DNA of 64,000 bases from Anoxybacterium sp963668245. GTDB taxonomy: Bacteria; Bacillota; Clostridia; Peptostreptococcales; Anaerovoracaceae. The DNA lies in the NCBI GenBank assembly GCA_963668245.2, contig OY764195.2, forward strand, positions 2,418,001 to 2,482,000, given 5' to 3'. Positions 17,154 through 26,439 of this stretch are shown here, piece after piece. Position numbers and translations under genes: made by a program. Position 1 is the stretch's first letter. Each line of letters opens with the position of its first letter. The notes below the pieces were generated by a model. It worked only from the letters and a program-made list of their open reading frames with translations, did not search any database and was not told the DNA's origin.

Positions 17154-20100
17154 TTACGAAATCAACACTGCTTCATCTATGGCAAACAAATATAAATACA
17201 TTTCTTTTACTTTGATGCCTCTGATTCGCTCCAGTGCTTGTTTGTAAAACTCCAATTGTGATTTATACTTAGAAACAACATGGTTAATTCTTTCCTTATC
17301 ATCATCATTATAGATGTAATTTGATTTATAGTCCAATAGGACGAATTCATCTCCTTCTTGGAAATAGCAGTCAATGGTTCCTTGCACAATAATCGTCTCG
17401 CCGTCCATTTCTTGTTTCATGTTAAACGAAACCTCTTTCCAGATAGTTGTTGCTCCTATCATTCGGTTTCCAATTTCTGATTGGAAAAATCGTAATATTT
17501 TTTGATAGGAGATCTGAGTAGATTCTTCTTTTGTCAGCATATGATTTTCTATCATTCGCTCCACTTCGTTGAATATAATATTCTTTAGTACGCCAATTGG
17601 TCCTTTTTGATTCCATTCTGATTGAATCCTTGAAAAATCTAGTAGCTCCATGACTTTATGTAAAATAGTTCCTCGTTCCGCACTCGTAAATATATTTTTA
17701 TCCTTTAAAAACATTGGCGTAGCCAAGGTTGGAGCATCCATGCTAGATGCGAGGTTCTCTCGATTGATTCGATTGAGTTCGGTTACAGAGAACTTAGACT
17801 TTAATCCAATTGATTTTTGATAAGCATACTGAAACCCAAGTCGCTTTTCAATGCTTTGTTCTATGGTTTCAGGTATCCGAACAGTGGCAAATCCATCCAT
17901 TAAAAGGTTCCTAATTTCTTGTTTCTGTAAATTAACTTCTTCATTTGCAATTTGAATATCATTACGAGTAAAGATATGGCTTTCAATTCTCGTATTACTT
18001 ACGACTGCTAAAATAAACTCCAAAAAAGACTTCCCATTGAGTGGTGTTCCAGTCATTCCAGTCTGAGGTTCAAAAACAGACTCAACATCTTTTGTTGTTC
18101 CTAATAAGATCAAGTGATCCATAGCTCTTGTAAATGCAACATACAAAATTCTTAATTCTTCCGCCAAGCTTTCTCGTCTTTTTTTCTGTTCAATGACCAT
18201 TTGCAATAGAGTTTTTTTATAGCAAGAATGCTCTGGATCATTCATCCTAATACCAATTCCAATATCTTTATGCAGCGAAATCAAAGACGAATCACTATCC
18301 CGATTAAATCTTCTACCTAAACCAGCAACAAGAACAACTGGAAACTCTAGACCTTTGCTCTTATGAATTGTCATGATTCTTATGACATCATCATTTTCTC
18401 CAAGCATATTGACTTGCCCTATTGGAACCTTTCTCTTTTTCATTTCATCAATATAATTGATGAAACCAAAGATTCCCTTCATCTGGTTACTTTGATACGC
18501 TGCTGCCTTATCAACCAAAGCTCTTAAATTTGCCTGTCTTTGGGATCCACCTGGGATACCTCCAATATATTCATAATACCCCGTCTCCCGTATCAGCATC
18601 CACAAGAAATCTTCCATCGGAGTAAAAGTAGCTTCTTTTTTCCATTTTCCTAGCAAGGCTAAAACCTCGCTGCATTTTTGACTCAATTCGTTGGTTTCCT
18701 CTAATGATGCATATTCTGAAAAAACCTCATAATATGAGCCTTCTCGATTGGCGATACGGATTTGTGACATTTCCTCAATAGAAAAACCAAAAACGGGTGA
18801 ACGCAATACACTTAAAAATGGAATGTCCTGCCTTCCATTGTCAATGATTCGAAGTAAATTCAAAAAAACTTCAATTTCAAGTGTGTCAAAATAGCCATCA
18901 CTATTGTCTACATATGTGGAAATCCCCTCTTTTTTCAGCGTTTCACTATAGATATCAGCATAACCTCTTACACCACGAAGCAAAATCACAATGTCCCTAT
19001 TTTCAATGAGACGTTCTTTGCCTTTTTTTACATCATAGATGAATTTTCCTTTGGTCTGGCGAATTACAGTTGCAGCCGCATACGCTTCCATTTCAGCTTT
19101 CTTCATTTCATTAATTTCATCATCCATCTGAAGATCTTCCAACTTAGATTCATCAACTACATAAAGATCAACAGGGTAATCAAATTCTCCCGTATAAGAA
19201 ACTCCTTGATAAAGCGCTGCCGCCTCATCGTAAGCCAACCCAGAAAGGTCTTTGGTCATGATTTGTGAAAACACATCATTAACCGCGCCTACGACATTTC
19301 CTTTGCTTCGAAAGTTTTTGTTCAAATCAATTTTTTGATTACTTGAATCTTTTTCTGTTCGAAAGGCCTCATATTTTCCAATAAACAACTCTGGTTCTGC
19401 AAGTCTGAACTTATATATACTCTGTTTTACATCTCCAACCATAAACAAGTTGTTTTCTCGTTTTATTTTAGAGACCAAGGTTTCTTGAACAATATTGCTA
19501 TCCTGATATTCATCAATAAAAATATATTGAAACTTTTCTCGATATTCCTTTGCCGGTTCTGAAAAATCTAAAACCTTTAGCGCATAGTGCTCAATATCAT
19601 TGAAGTCAATGACTCCGCGAGTTCTTTTTTTCTCTTTATATAAACGATCAAATTCCTTTACAAGAAACAGTAGCGAGATACCGTCCTGATATGTACAATT
19701 TATATCAGCCAGATAAGAGGAGAGCGGTCTGCTCAAATACATCAAGCTAATTTTTTTAATCCCCTGTTTTCCCTGATCCCGAAGCCCTGTAATGATATCC
19801 TTGACTTCGGCATAAGCTTCTTTATCTCCTTTGCTTGCTGCAAAGGTCTGAAATTTTATGGTTTGAAGCATTTCTCCAATCTCGTCAAATTTCAAAAAAT
19901 CCAACTTATCGATTAATTCAGAAACCACTTCCATATCAAGCTTCCATTTTGGAATAAGACTTTCAATTCCTTCCTGCTCAAGGATTTCACCAACCTGCTC
20001 AAAACACTGTTTTGTCTCTAGGAAGGTTGCCCTTATATCTTGACGAATACACGCATAGCCTGCCGAAATCAAAAAATCATCTTCCTGCATTCTTAAAGAT

Positions 20101-20699
20101 TCCACTTGTTTTTCAAACCAACCAAAAGAATCAGGAATACTCTGAATGAAGCGATGCACTTCTAAAATCAATTCTTTGACTTGATTATCATTTTTCGTTT
20201 TGCCAAACTTTCGTAAAAAATCAAGAAAATCCTGATTGCAGGATTCAAACAGTTGTTCGAACAACCATTCCATTGCCTCTGCTTGCAGGATTGTCTTTTG
20301 TGCTTCATCACATATTTTAAAATTTGGTTCAATATCAATCAAATAGAAATATCGTCTGATTACTTCCATTGCAAATGCATGAAACGTGCTGATATTTGCT
20401 CTATGTATCTTATTCAGCTGTTCTCGTAAAAAGGCAGACTTTTTCTGATTGAGTGGTTCTTTATCCATCCAGTCCAATTGTTTTGAAATAGCATTTACAA
20501 TTTTTTCGCGCATTTCAGATGCTGCAGCATTGCTAAATGTAACAATCAGCATTTGATCGATAGGAATGTAATCATCAAGAATCAAAGTTTTGATTCGTTC
20601 TACTAAGACGGCAGTCTTTCCGGATCCTGCGGCAGCTGAAACGAGAATATTCTTATCTCTAAGTTCGATTGCTTCCTGCTGTTCTTTTGTCCATTCCAT
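17154..20699 (-). CDS. addA: ATP-dependent helicase/nuclease subunit A (AddA)
   Basis: UvrD/RecB-type helicase with a C-terminal nuclease, which resects double-strand breaks with AddB for recombination repair. Walker A SAAAGSGKT (21-29), DEYQD motif II, KSIYKFR, TIHKSKGLEFPVV and YVAFTRA helicase motifs are all present; the RecB-type nuclease signature G-ID-(x)n-LLDYKS lies near residues 1110-1130. 1181 residues from ATG at 20699, close to the usual about 1230. A GTG nine bases upstream is the other possible start. In most Firmicutes addB lies directly upstream; here the upstream gene is a flippase 20 bp away, and addB is not in the window. Confidence 0.93.
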   Translation of the reverse strand: MEWTKEQQEAIELRDKNILVSAAAGSGKTAVLVERIKTLILDDYIPIDQMLIVTFSNAAASEMREKIVNAISKQLDWMDKEPLNQKKSAFLREQLNKIHRANISTFHAFAMEVIRRYFYLIDIEPNFKICDEAQKTILQAEAMEWLFEQLFESCNQDFLDFLRKFGKTKNDNQVKELILEVHRFIQSIPDSFGWFEKQVESLRMQEDDFLISAGYACIRQDIRATFLETKQCFEQVGEILEQEGIESLIPKWKLDMEVVSELIDKLDFLKFDEIGEMLQTIKFQTFAASKGDKEAYAEVKDIITGLRDQGKQGIKKISLMYLSRPLSSYLADINCTYQDGISLLFLVKEFDRLYKEKKRTRGVIDFNDIEHYALKVLDFSEPAKEYREKFQYIFIDEYQDSNIVQETLVSKIKRENNLFMVGDVKQSIYKFRLAEPELFIGKYEAFRTEKDSSNQKIDLNKNFRSKGNVVGAVNDVFSQIMTKDLSGLAYDEAAALYQGVSYTGEFDYPVDLYVVDESKLEDLQMDDEINEMKKAEMEAYAAATVIRQTKGKFIYDVKKGKERLIENRDIVILLRGVRGYADIYSETLKKEGISTYVDNSDGYFDTLEIEVFLNLLRIIDNGRQDIPFLSVLRSPVFGFSIEEMSQIRIANREGSYYEVFSEYASLEETNELSQKCSEVLALLGKWKKEATFTPMEDFLWMLIRETGYYEYIGGIPGGSQRQANLRALVDKAAAYQSNQMKGIFGFINYIDEMKKRKVPIGQVNMLGENDDVIRIMTIHKSKGLEFPVVLVAGLGRRFNRDSDSSLISLHKDIGIGIRMNDPEHSCYKKTLLQMVIEQKKRRESLAEELRILYVAFTRAMDHLILLGTTKDVESVFEPQTGMTGTPLNGKSFLEFILAVVSNTRIESHIFTRNDIQIANEEVNLQKQEIRNLLMDGFATVRIPETIEQSIEKRLGFQYAYQKSIGLKSKFSVTELNRINRENLASSMDAPTLATPMFLKDKNIFTSAERGTILHKVMELLDFSRIQSEWNQKGPIGVLKNIIFNEVERMIENHMLTKEESTQISYQKILRFFQSEIGNRMIGATTIWKEVSFNMKQEMDGETIIVQGTIDCYFQEGDEFVLLDYKSNYIYNDDDKERINHVVSKYKSQLEFYKQALERIRGIKVKEMYLYLFAIDEAVLIS

Positions 20700-20719
20700 T
20701 CGCTTCACCTACCGTTTCA

Positions 20720-22321
20720 TTAAATTAATTTTACCTTTTTCAGAAGCTTTTCAAGCTGATCACCCTTCGGCAACATTTTAATCTCACTTGCCTCAATTGC
20801 ACGTGTTTTTAAAAGCATAATTCCATAAATCCCAGCACCAGCAACAACTGAAAGAATGGAAGAAATACTGTTGCCTAAAATTCCAGAAATTGGAATATAA
20901 ATTCCAACTACAACAACACACATCACAATTCCAGATATCATTGGTTTCCAAACAGAAAGCTTCATATCAAACTTAGTTCCCGTATATTTTTTTACAGCTG
21001 CAAAGTTAAGCATTCCAATTACGCCAAAGGCTATAGTACTTCCTATGGCTGCACCTTGTACATTTAGCGTTGGAATTCCTGTGAGAATATAAGTAGCAAC
21101 TATTTTCACCACGACTCCTGCTCCTAAAGAAACAACTGCAAGATAAGGTCTGCCTAAACCTTGCAAAATACCAGCCATAGTCTGAGAAACCGATAGAAAG
21201 ATAATACCAATAGCCAAATAAAATAGACAAGGTGCTGCGCTCGATGCACTCTCAGCTTGAAGAGGATAAAGCAACAACATAATCGGTTCTGCAAGTGCCA
21301 TCAATCCAAAAGTACACGGTACCCCTATGATCATTGAGGTTCTAAGACCTAGTCTCACATTGGTATCTAAAAACCCCGTATCACCCACACTGTTTGCTGA
21401 CGCAATCGCCGGTACCATACTCAAGGCAATGCTAAGTGCCAATGCCATCGGTATGTTTATGATAGGACCCGCCATGCCTGTCAGTTGTCCATAGAGTGCA
21501 TTTGCCTCATTCAGCGAATATCCTATATCCTGCAATCTTCGCATTACAATGGCAACATCTACAATATTCATAATGGGAACGATAGAAACACCAATTGTGA
21601 TTGGTACTGCAATTGCAGCTAACGTTCCAATAATCCTTCCTGCGCTTTCTCGTTCTTGTGTCTTATCCTCTTTCATAGTTTCATGCAATTTTTTTCGTTT
21701 CATCCAGTAGATAACAAGAAGCATCAAAACCCCGGCAATTGGCCCGACACTAGTACCAATTGTGGCTCCTGCGGCTGCAAACTCAACACCTTTAGAAAGC
21801 AATATAATAGCTAACGAAAGTCCAATTGCCACCCGAACAGCCTGTTCAACAAGCTGAGAAATCGCGGTAGGCTCCATCTGTTGTAATCCTTGGAAGTATC
21901 CACGATAAACCGCCATAATTGGAACAAACAATAATGCTGGGGCAATAGAAACCATTGCATAATATGCACCAGGATTTTTTAATAGTTCAACAATTGGTTT
22001 TGCTCCAAAGAAAAATACTGCCGAAGCAATAATGCCAAGTCCAAACATTAAAATAAATGATAATTTAAAGACGCGATGCGCTTCCATGTATTTTCCTAAT
22101 GCCACACGTTCCGATGTCATTTTTGAAATTGCAGCTGGTGCACCATTGGTCGAAAAAACCAATAAAAACACATAAATTGGATATGCCGTTTGATAATAAC
22201 CCATACCCTCGTCTCCAATAATATTGCCAAGGGGAATTCTAAAAACAGCCCCCAAAACCTGCACCATCAGCCCTGCGATGCCCAATACCGCGGCTCCCCT
22301 TAAAAATGTTTTTTTGCTCAT
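20720..22321 (-). CDS. Polysaccharide/lipid flippase of the SpoVB/MurJ (MOP) family
   Basis: 533 residues with about 14 membrane segments; begins KKTFLRGAAVLGIAGLMVQVLGAVFRIPLG, typical of SpoVB-like lipid-linked oligosaccharide flippases, and carries the conserved RGYFQGLQQMEPTA loop. Likely moves lipid II or another undecaprenyl-linked intermediate across the membrane. SpoVB-like proteins occur in sporulating and non-sporulating clostridia, so this does not prove sporulation. GGAGGAAAT precedes ATG. Confidence 0.85.
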   Translation of the reverse strand: MSKKTFLRGAAVLGIAGLMVQVLGAVFRIPLGNIIGDEGMGYYQTAYPIYVFLLVFSTNGAPAAISKMTSERVALGKYMEAHRVFKLSFILMFGLGIIASAVFFFGAKPIVELLKNPGAYYAMVSIAPALLFVPIMAVYRGYFQGLQQMEPTAISQLVEQAVRVAIGLSLAIILLSKGVEFAAAGATIGTSVGPIAGVLMLLVIYWMKRKKLHETMKEDKTQERESAGRIIGTLAAIAVPITIGVSIVPIMNIVDVAIVMRRLQDIGYSLNEANALYGQLTGMAGPIINIPMALALSIALSMVPAIASANSVGDTGFLDTNVRLGLRTSMIIGVPCTFGLMALAEPIMLLLYPLQAESASSAAPCLFYLAIGIIFLSVSQTMAGILQGLGRPYLAVVSLGAGVVVKIVATYILTGIPTLNVQGAAIGSTIAFGVIGMLNFAAVKKYTGTKFDMKLSVWKPMISGIVMCVVVVGIYIPISGILGNSISSILSVVAGAGIYGIMLLKTRAIEASEIKMLPKGDQLEKLLKKVKLI

Positions 22322-22534
22322 ATTTCCTCCAAATACCTGCCTTCTAATTTTAATCCGTCTCTATTATACCAAAATTTTAAAGCAGTTCTATATATTTTGC
22401 ATTTTAATTTTGATATAATGAAAAAATATGTAAGAGCCTTTTCGTTTGAACCGATGGTTACGTGTTATAAATATGATAGTAACAATAATTTGATAAATGT
22501 TGGATTCTAAATGAATCAATAAAGGAGAAACAAA

Positions 22535-24079
22535 ATGGAGTTAAGTGTAAAACCAAATTTAATTATGATACTTGACGGATATGGTGTAAATCCTGTGTAT
22601 AAAGGCAATGCCATTGCTCACGCTCATAAAGAAAACATAGACAAGTTGTTTCAGAAATACCCGAACACAACAATTGGTGCAAGTGGAATGGATGTAGGAC
22701 TTCCTGACGGACAAATGGGAAATTCAGAAGTAGGTCATCTCAACATGGGCGCTGGTCGCATAGTATATCAAGAGCTGACAAAAATCACAAAAGAAATTCA
22801 AGAAGGCGGGTTTTTTCAAAATACAGCCTTAAAAGAAGCAATGGATCATGTGATAAAAAATCAATCTTCATTACATCTATTTGGGCTATTATCCGATGGT
22901 GGTGTTCACAGCCATATTACCCATCTTTACGCTTTAATTGATATGGCAAAGAAAAAAGGGATTGAACGTTTGTATGTACATGCACTCCTTGACGGACGAG
23001 ATGTTCCTCCTCAAAGTGCAAAAGTATATTTCGACATGATAGAAGATTACATGAAAAAAGCTGGATTGGGAACCATTGCCACCATATCCGGAAGGTATTA
23101 CGGCATGGATCGAGACAACCGTTGGGAACGCGTTCAAAAATTCTATGATGCGCTCACGATTGGGATTGGTGAGCAGGCCTCTTCTGCTACCGCTGGTCTT
23201 CTTGATTCCTATGATAAGGGTACCAACGACGAATTTGTTCTTCCAACACGGATTCATCCAGATGGAGAAACGCCGGTTACAGTGAATGATAATGATTCTG
23301 TGATTATGTTTAATTTCCGTCCTGACCGTGCAAGAGAAATAACCAGGTGTTTTGTCGATACAGAATTTTCTGGCTTCCAACGATCTAAAACGATTCAAAA
23401 CCTAAATTACGTTTGCATGACTCAATATGATGCAACCATGCCAAATGTCCATGTTGCATTTCCACCTCAAACTTTAAACAATACGCTCGGTCAATACATC
23501 TCGAAGCTTGGCCTAAAACAACTCCGTATTGCGGAAACAGAAAAGTATGCTCACGTAACATTCTTTTTCAATGGTGGCGTCGAAACGCCAAATCCATTGG
23601 AAGATCGAATTTTAATACCTTCTCCAAAAGTAGCCACTTATGATTTGCAACCAGAAATGAGTGCCTATAAGGTCACAGAAAAAATTCTAGAACAAATTCA
23701 ATCAGATAAATATGATGTGATTGTATTGAATTTTGCAAATCCTGATATGGTTGGGCATACTGGTGTGATGGATGCTGCAGTAAAAGCAATTGAAGCTTTA
23801 GATCAATGTATTCCACAAGTCATTGATGCCGTTTTAGCACTTGGCGGTCAAGTTATTCTAACTGCCGACCATGGAAATGCTGACCAGATGCTGGATGATC
23901 AAGGAAATGTGATGACAGCGCATTCTCTCAATCCCGTTCCGTTCCTTGTCATTTCAAAGGAGGATGTTACACTAAAAGATGGTGGCGTTCTCGCTGATGT
24001 GGCACCTACCCTTTTAGATATGATGGGCCTTGAAAAACCGACTGAAATGACAGGTCATAGCTTGATTATCAGAAAATAA
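22535..24079 (+). CDS. gpmI: 2,3-bisphosphoglycerate-independent phosphoglycerate mutase
   Basis: Glycolytic interconversion of 3- and 2-phosphoglycerate using two Mn2+ ions. D14 (ILDGYG) and S64 (MGNSEVGH, phosphorylated serine) are in place, as are the GRYYGMDRD and LTADHGNADQM metal-site motifs. 514 residues, normal length. AAAGGAG precedes ATG. It is divergent from the flippase gene and monocistronic, ending before a bidirectional terminator. Confidence 0.96.
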   Translation: MELSVKPNLIMILDGYGVNPVYKGNAIAHAHKENIDKLFQKYPNTTIGASGMDVGLPDGQMGNSEVGHLNMGAGRIVYQELTKITKEIQEGGFFQNTALKEAMDHVIKNQSSLHLFGLLSDGGVHSHITHLYALIDMAKKKGIERLYVHALLDGRDVPPQSAKVYFDMIEDYMKKAGLGTIATISGRYYGMDRDNRWERVQKFYDALTIGIGEQASSATAGLLDSYDKGTNDEFVLPTRIHPDGETPVTVNDNDSVIMFNFRPDRAREITRCFVDTEFSGFQRSKTIQNLNYVCMTQYDATMPNVHVAFPPQTLNNTLGQYISKLGLKQLRIAETEKYAHVTFFFNGGVETPNPLEDRILIPSPKVATYDLQPEMSAYKVTEKILEQIQSDKYDVIVLNFANPDMVGHTGVMDAAVKAIEALDQCIPQVIDAVLALGGQVILTADHGNADQMLDDQGNVMTAHSLNPVPFLVISKEDVTLKDGGVLADVAPTLLDMMGLEKPTEMTGHSLIIRK

Positions 24080-24082
24080 GAT

Positions 24083-24144
24083 AGGATACTACGAACCATT
24101 GATAAAATCAAGGCAGGATATTACAAACCATTGACAAATTCAAG
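24083..24144. repeat. Two imperfect 30-bp direct repeats after gpmI
   Basis: AGGATACTACGAACCATTGA.. at 24083-24112 is repeated with four changes at 24115-24144 (period 32 bp), between the gpmI stop codon and its terminator. Probably a small local duplication in untranslated sequence. Confidence 0.5.
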
Positions 24145-24159
24145 ACATAAAATGAGAAA

Positions 24160-24200
24160 AAGCCGAAATCAAGACGAGCTCCTGATTTCGGCTTCATTTT
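24160..24200. terminator. Bidirectional terminator between gpmI and the GH26-like gene
   Basis: AAGCCGAAATC (from 24160) pairs with GATTTCGGCTT around a short loop. TTCATTTTT follows on the plus strand and TTTTTCTCATTTT on the minus strand, so it can serve both convergent genes. Confidence 0.8.
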
Positions 24201-24248
24201 TATTGAATGAACACTTCCATACTACTACCTATAAAAATAGTCAGAGTG

Positions 24249-25838
24249 CTATGCCAAGACATCCCAAAACAGAGGTTTTGCATTGAGAAGTTCCCGAAAC
24301 GTATCTATTATTTCTTGTGTTTCGTCAATGAAGTATGGTCTTGCTACATTTCCTTCTGCATCCCAATCACAACCATCCCACCAGATTGCAACCTTTATCA
24401 TCGGATACATTTCCATTTGAGCAAACATATTTCGAATCCATTGATTCTTATCGCCTCCAACACTACTAGAAGCAAATTCAGTAATCATCATTGGCTGAGA
24501 ATACTTTTCCAAATACTCCTCATAAATCGGATCGTATAGATCAGCAAATTCTGTCCAGTTTTCCCCCTCGTAGTAGGTTCCTGTATTATACGCCGTAAGT
24601 CCAATTATATCCACATATTCATCTCCCGGATAATACATCAGCTCATTGTTCCAATTAAAATTTGGGAATGATTTTCCGTTCGGATTCCAAATCCAAATTA
24701 CATTTTCCACTTCTGCCTCTTCAAAAAAACTGTAGACGTAGTGGTAAAATTCTTTAAAAATTTCAGTATCTTTTGAGGTATTGTAACTGGAATAAGGACA
24801 CCAGTCTCCATTCATTTCATTTCCAAGGCGAAATAAAACTGGATGACCAAATTCCTTTATGGTATTTACGTAATCCGTCAAAAATGCATCGTATTCACCA
24901 TCAAGCACGTCATAGACCATATTACTCTCGCCTGTGGCAGTCCATGCTGTTTGTAATGTTAATTCCAATACAACATTTTGGCTATATGCATTATCTAATC
25001 GATATTCTAAATTTGGATGCTTATACTTGTTCTCAAAGTTGGTATAATTCAGCAAAATCGGAAAAGTGTAGTCCATCTTACTTTCAAGCCAATGCAGTTC
25101 ATTAAAATCATCTGGTGCCTGTGGCTGAAATATCCCCCAAGTCAAGCTACTAGCTGGACCTAAGTACATATCATAAAAATCTTTTGTCTCCTGATTCCAA
25201 CCACGTTCCTCAGCAGAAACTGTTGTTGATTTTAATGTGATTGGTTGTTTTGTAGGAGCAAGTACTTGAAAATTATCTAATAAAGTATCATACCGATTTG
25301 AAGAATCAAAAGGCTTGCTGGATTTCACAAAAATTGTATAAATTTCTCCTGATCCTCCTGCGATTTCCATACAGGCATAGTAATTTTTATCCTCTATGAC
25401 ACGACTTAATTTATCCCTAGACCACTGAAGAAGGTGAACCTTTCTGCCATTGATTACAGCATCAGCTTCATATTCCTTATGATGATCCTTATCATTAGCT
25501 AGAAATTTATTAGAATAGTTTACATACGCATTCATCCCTACGGTTCCTTGAAAATCGTCTTTGTAGATTTCGATCCTCTTTGTGTCTGATTTCAAAGTAG
25601 TGCAAACTGCTGAATAGGTCATATCTACCTTCATCCCTGGACTTACACGAAGAGAGTATCCGTCTACATAATTAATAAATTCGTCATAATTACCATAAGA
25701 GGTAAGTTGAAACAATCCCCCAAGCTCATTCTTACCTAATTCCGAATCGGTCGTTCCATATGCTGCTGCCGGCAATGCAAAAATCATACAGATGCATACA
25801 ACCACTGAGCAAATACTTTTTATGATTCTATTTCCCAC
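24249..25838 (-). CDS. Secreted glycoside hydrolase, GH26 (beta-mannanase)-like
   Basis: 529 residues with a signal peptide (1-28, AAAYGTT cleavage region). Residues about 30-200 form a non-catalytic region with no family I recognise. The rest matches the GH26 barrel: acid/base E341 in FRLGNEMNGDW, WIWNPNG at about 383-389, and nucleophile E454 in MITEFASS. GH26 enzymes cleave beta-mannans or mixed-linkage glucans; true substrate unknown. Start is GTG behind AAAGGG. Single gene; its 3' end meets the gpmI terminator. Ends in TAG. Confidence 0.8.
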   Translation of the reverse strand: MGNRIIKSICSVVVCICMIFALPAAAYGTTDSELGKNELGGLFQLTSYGNYDEFINYVDGYSLRVSPGMKVDMTYSAVCTTLKSDTKRIEIYKDDFQGTVGMNAYVNYSNKFLANDKDHHKEYEADAVINGRKVHLLQWSRDKLSRVIEDKNYYACMEIAGGSGEIYTIFVKSSKPFDSSNRYDTLLDNFQVLAPTKQPITLKSTTVSAEERGWNQETKDFYDMYLGPASSLTWGIFQPQAPDDFNELHWLESKMDYTFPILLNYTNFENKYKHPNLEYRLDNAYSQNVVLELTLQTAWTATGESNMVYDVLDGEYDAFLTDYVNTIKEFGHPVLFRLGNEMNGDWCPYSSYNTSKDTEIFKEFYHYVYSFFEEAEVENVIWIWNPNGKSFPNFNWNNELMYYPGDEYVDIIGLTAYNTGTYYEGENWTEFADLYDPIYEEYLEKYSQPMMITEFASSSVGGDKNQWIRNMFAQMEMYPMIKVAIWWDGCDWDAEGNVARPYFIDETQEIIDTFRELLNAKPLFWDVLA

Positions 25839-25890
25839 GATAAAATCCCTTTCTCATCTCAAACTATTGATTGTCCTATTTTGTTCTGTG

Positions 25891-26409
25891 CTATTTTTCT
25901 ATACCCACCCTTGCCTGTACACCAGCTTCATAATAATGCTTAATTTCTTTCATTTCCGTAACCAAATCAGCATATTCTTTGATTTCTTCTGGTGCATATC
26001 TGCCAGTTAGTACGACCTCTGTTGTTTCAGGTCTTTTTTCTAAAACATCAAGAACCTCTTCTACAGAAAGAAGTCCAAAAAACAAGGAGGTGTTTATTTC
26101 ATCGAATACAACCAAATCATATTCTCCCGAAATCAGAGCGGCCTCCATTTGAAAAAGCCCCTTTCTGGCATCCTCTATATCCTTTTCTCCTGGTTTACCA
26201 CTGATAAAATAACTCTCGCCAAATTGGACCATAGTCAAGCCCGGCAGATGCTCTACCGCTTTCTTCTCACTATAATCCTGCCCTTTCATAAACTGGCCGA
26301 AAAAAACTTTATTTCCAGCACAAATCGCGCGTAGCGTGATGCCAAGTGCCGCTGTTGTTTTTCCTTTTCCATTTCCAGTGTAGACTTGGACGTACCCTTT
26401 CTCAAGCAT
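25891..26409 (-). CDS. cobO: Cob(I)yrinic acid a,c-diamide adenosyltransferase
   Basis: Transfers the adenosyl group of ATP to cobalt in corrinoids. 172 residues with the P-loop TGNGKGKTTA (11-20) and the NTSLFFGLLSVEEVLDVL region of the CobA/CobO/BtuR family. The start is ATG at 26409 with AAAAGGAG; in-frame codons back to 26433 lack a ribosome site. It follows the FAD dehydrogenase by about 30 bp. It supports B12-dependent metabolism in this organism, in line with the corrinoid locus at 30-36 kb. Ends in TAG. Confidence 0.92.
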   Translation of the reverse strand: MLEKGYVQVYTGNGKGKTTAALGITLRAICAGNKVFFGQFMKGQDYSEKKAVEHLPGLTMVQFGESYFISGKPGEKDIEDARKGLFQMEAALISGEYDLVVFDEINTSLFFGLLSVEEVLDVLEKRPETTEVVLTGRYAPEEIKEYADLVTEMKEIKHYYEAGVQARVGIEK

Positions 26410-26439
26410 AATCGTTACTCCTTTTAGATTCAATAAATT

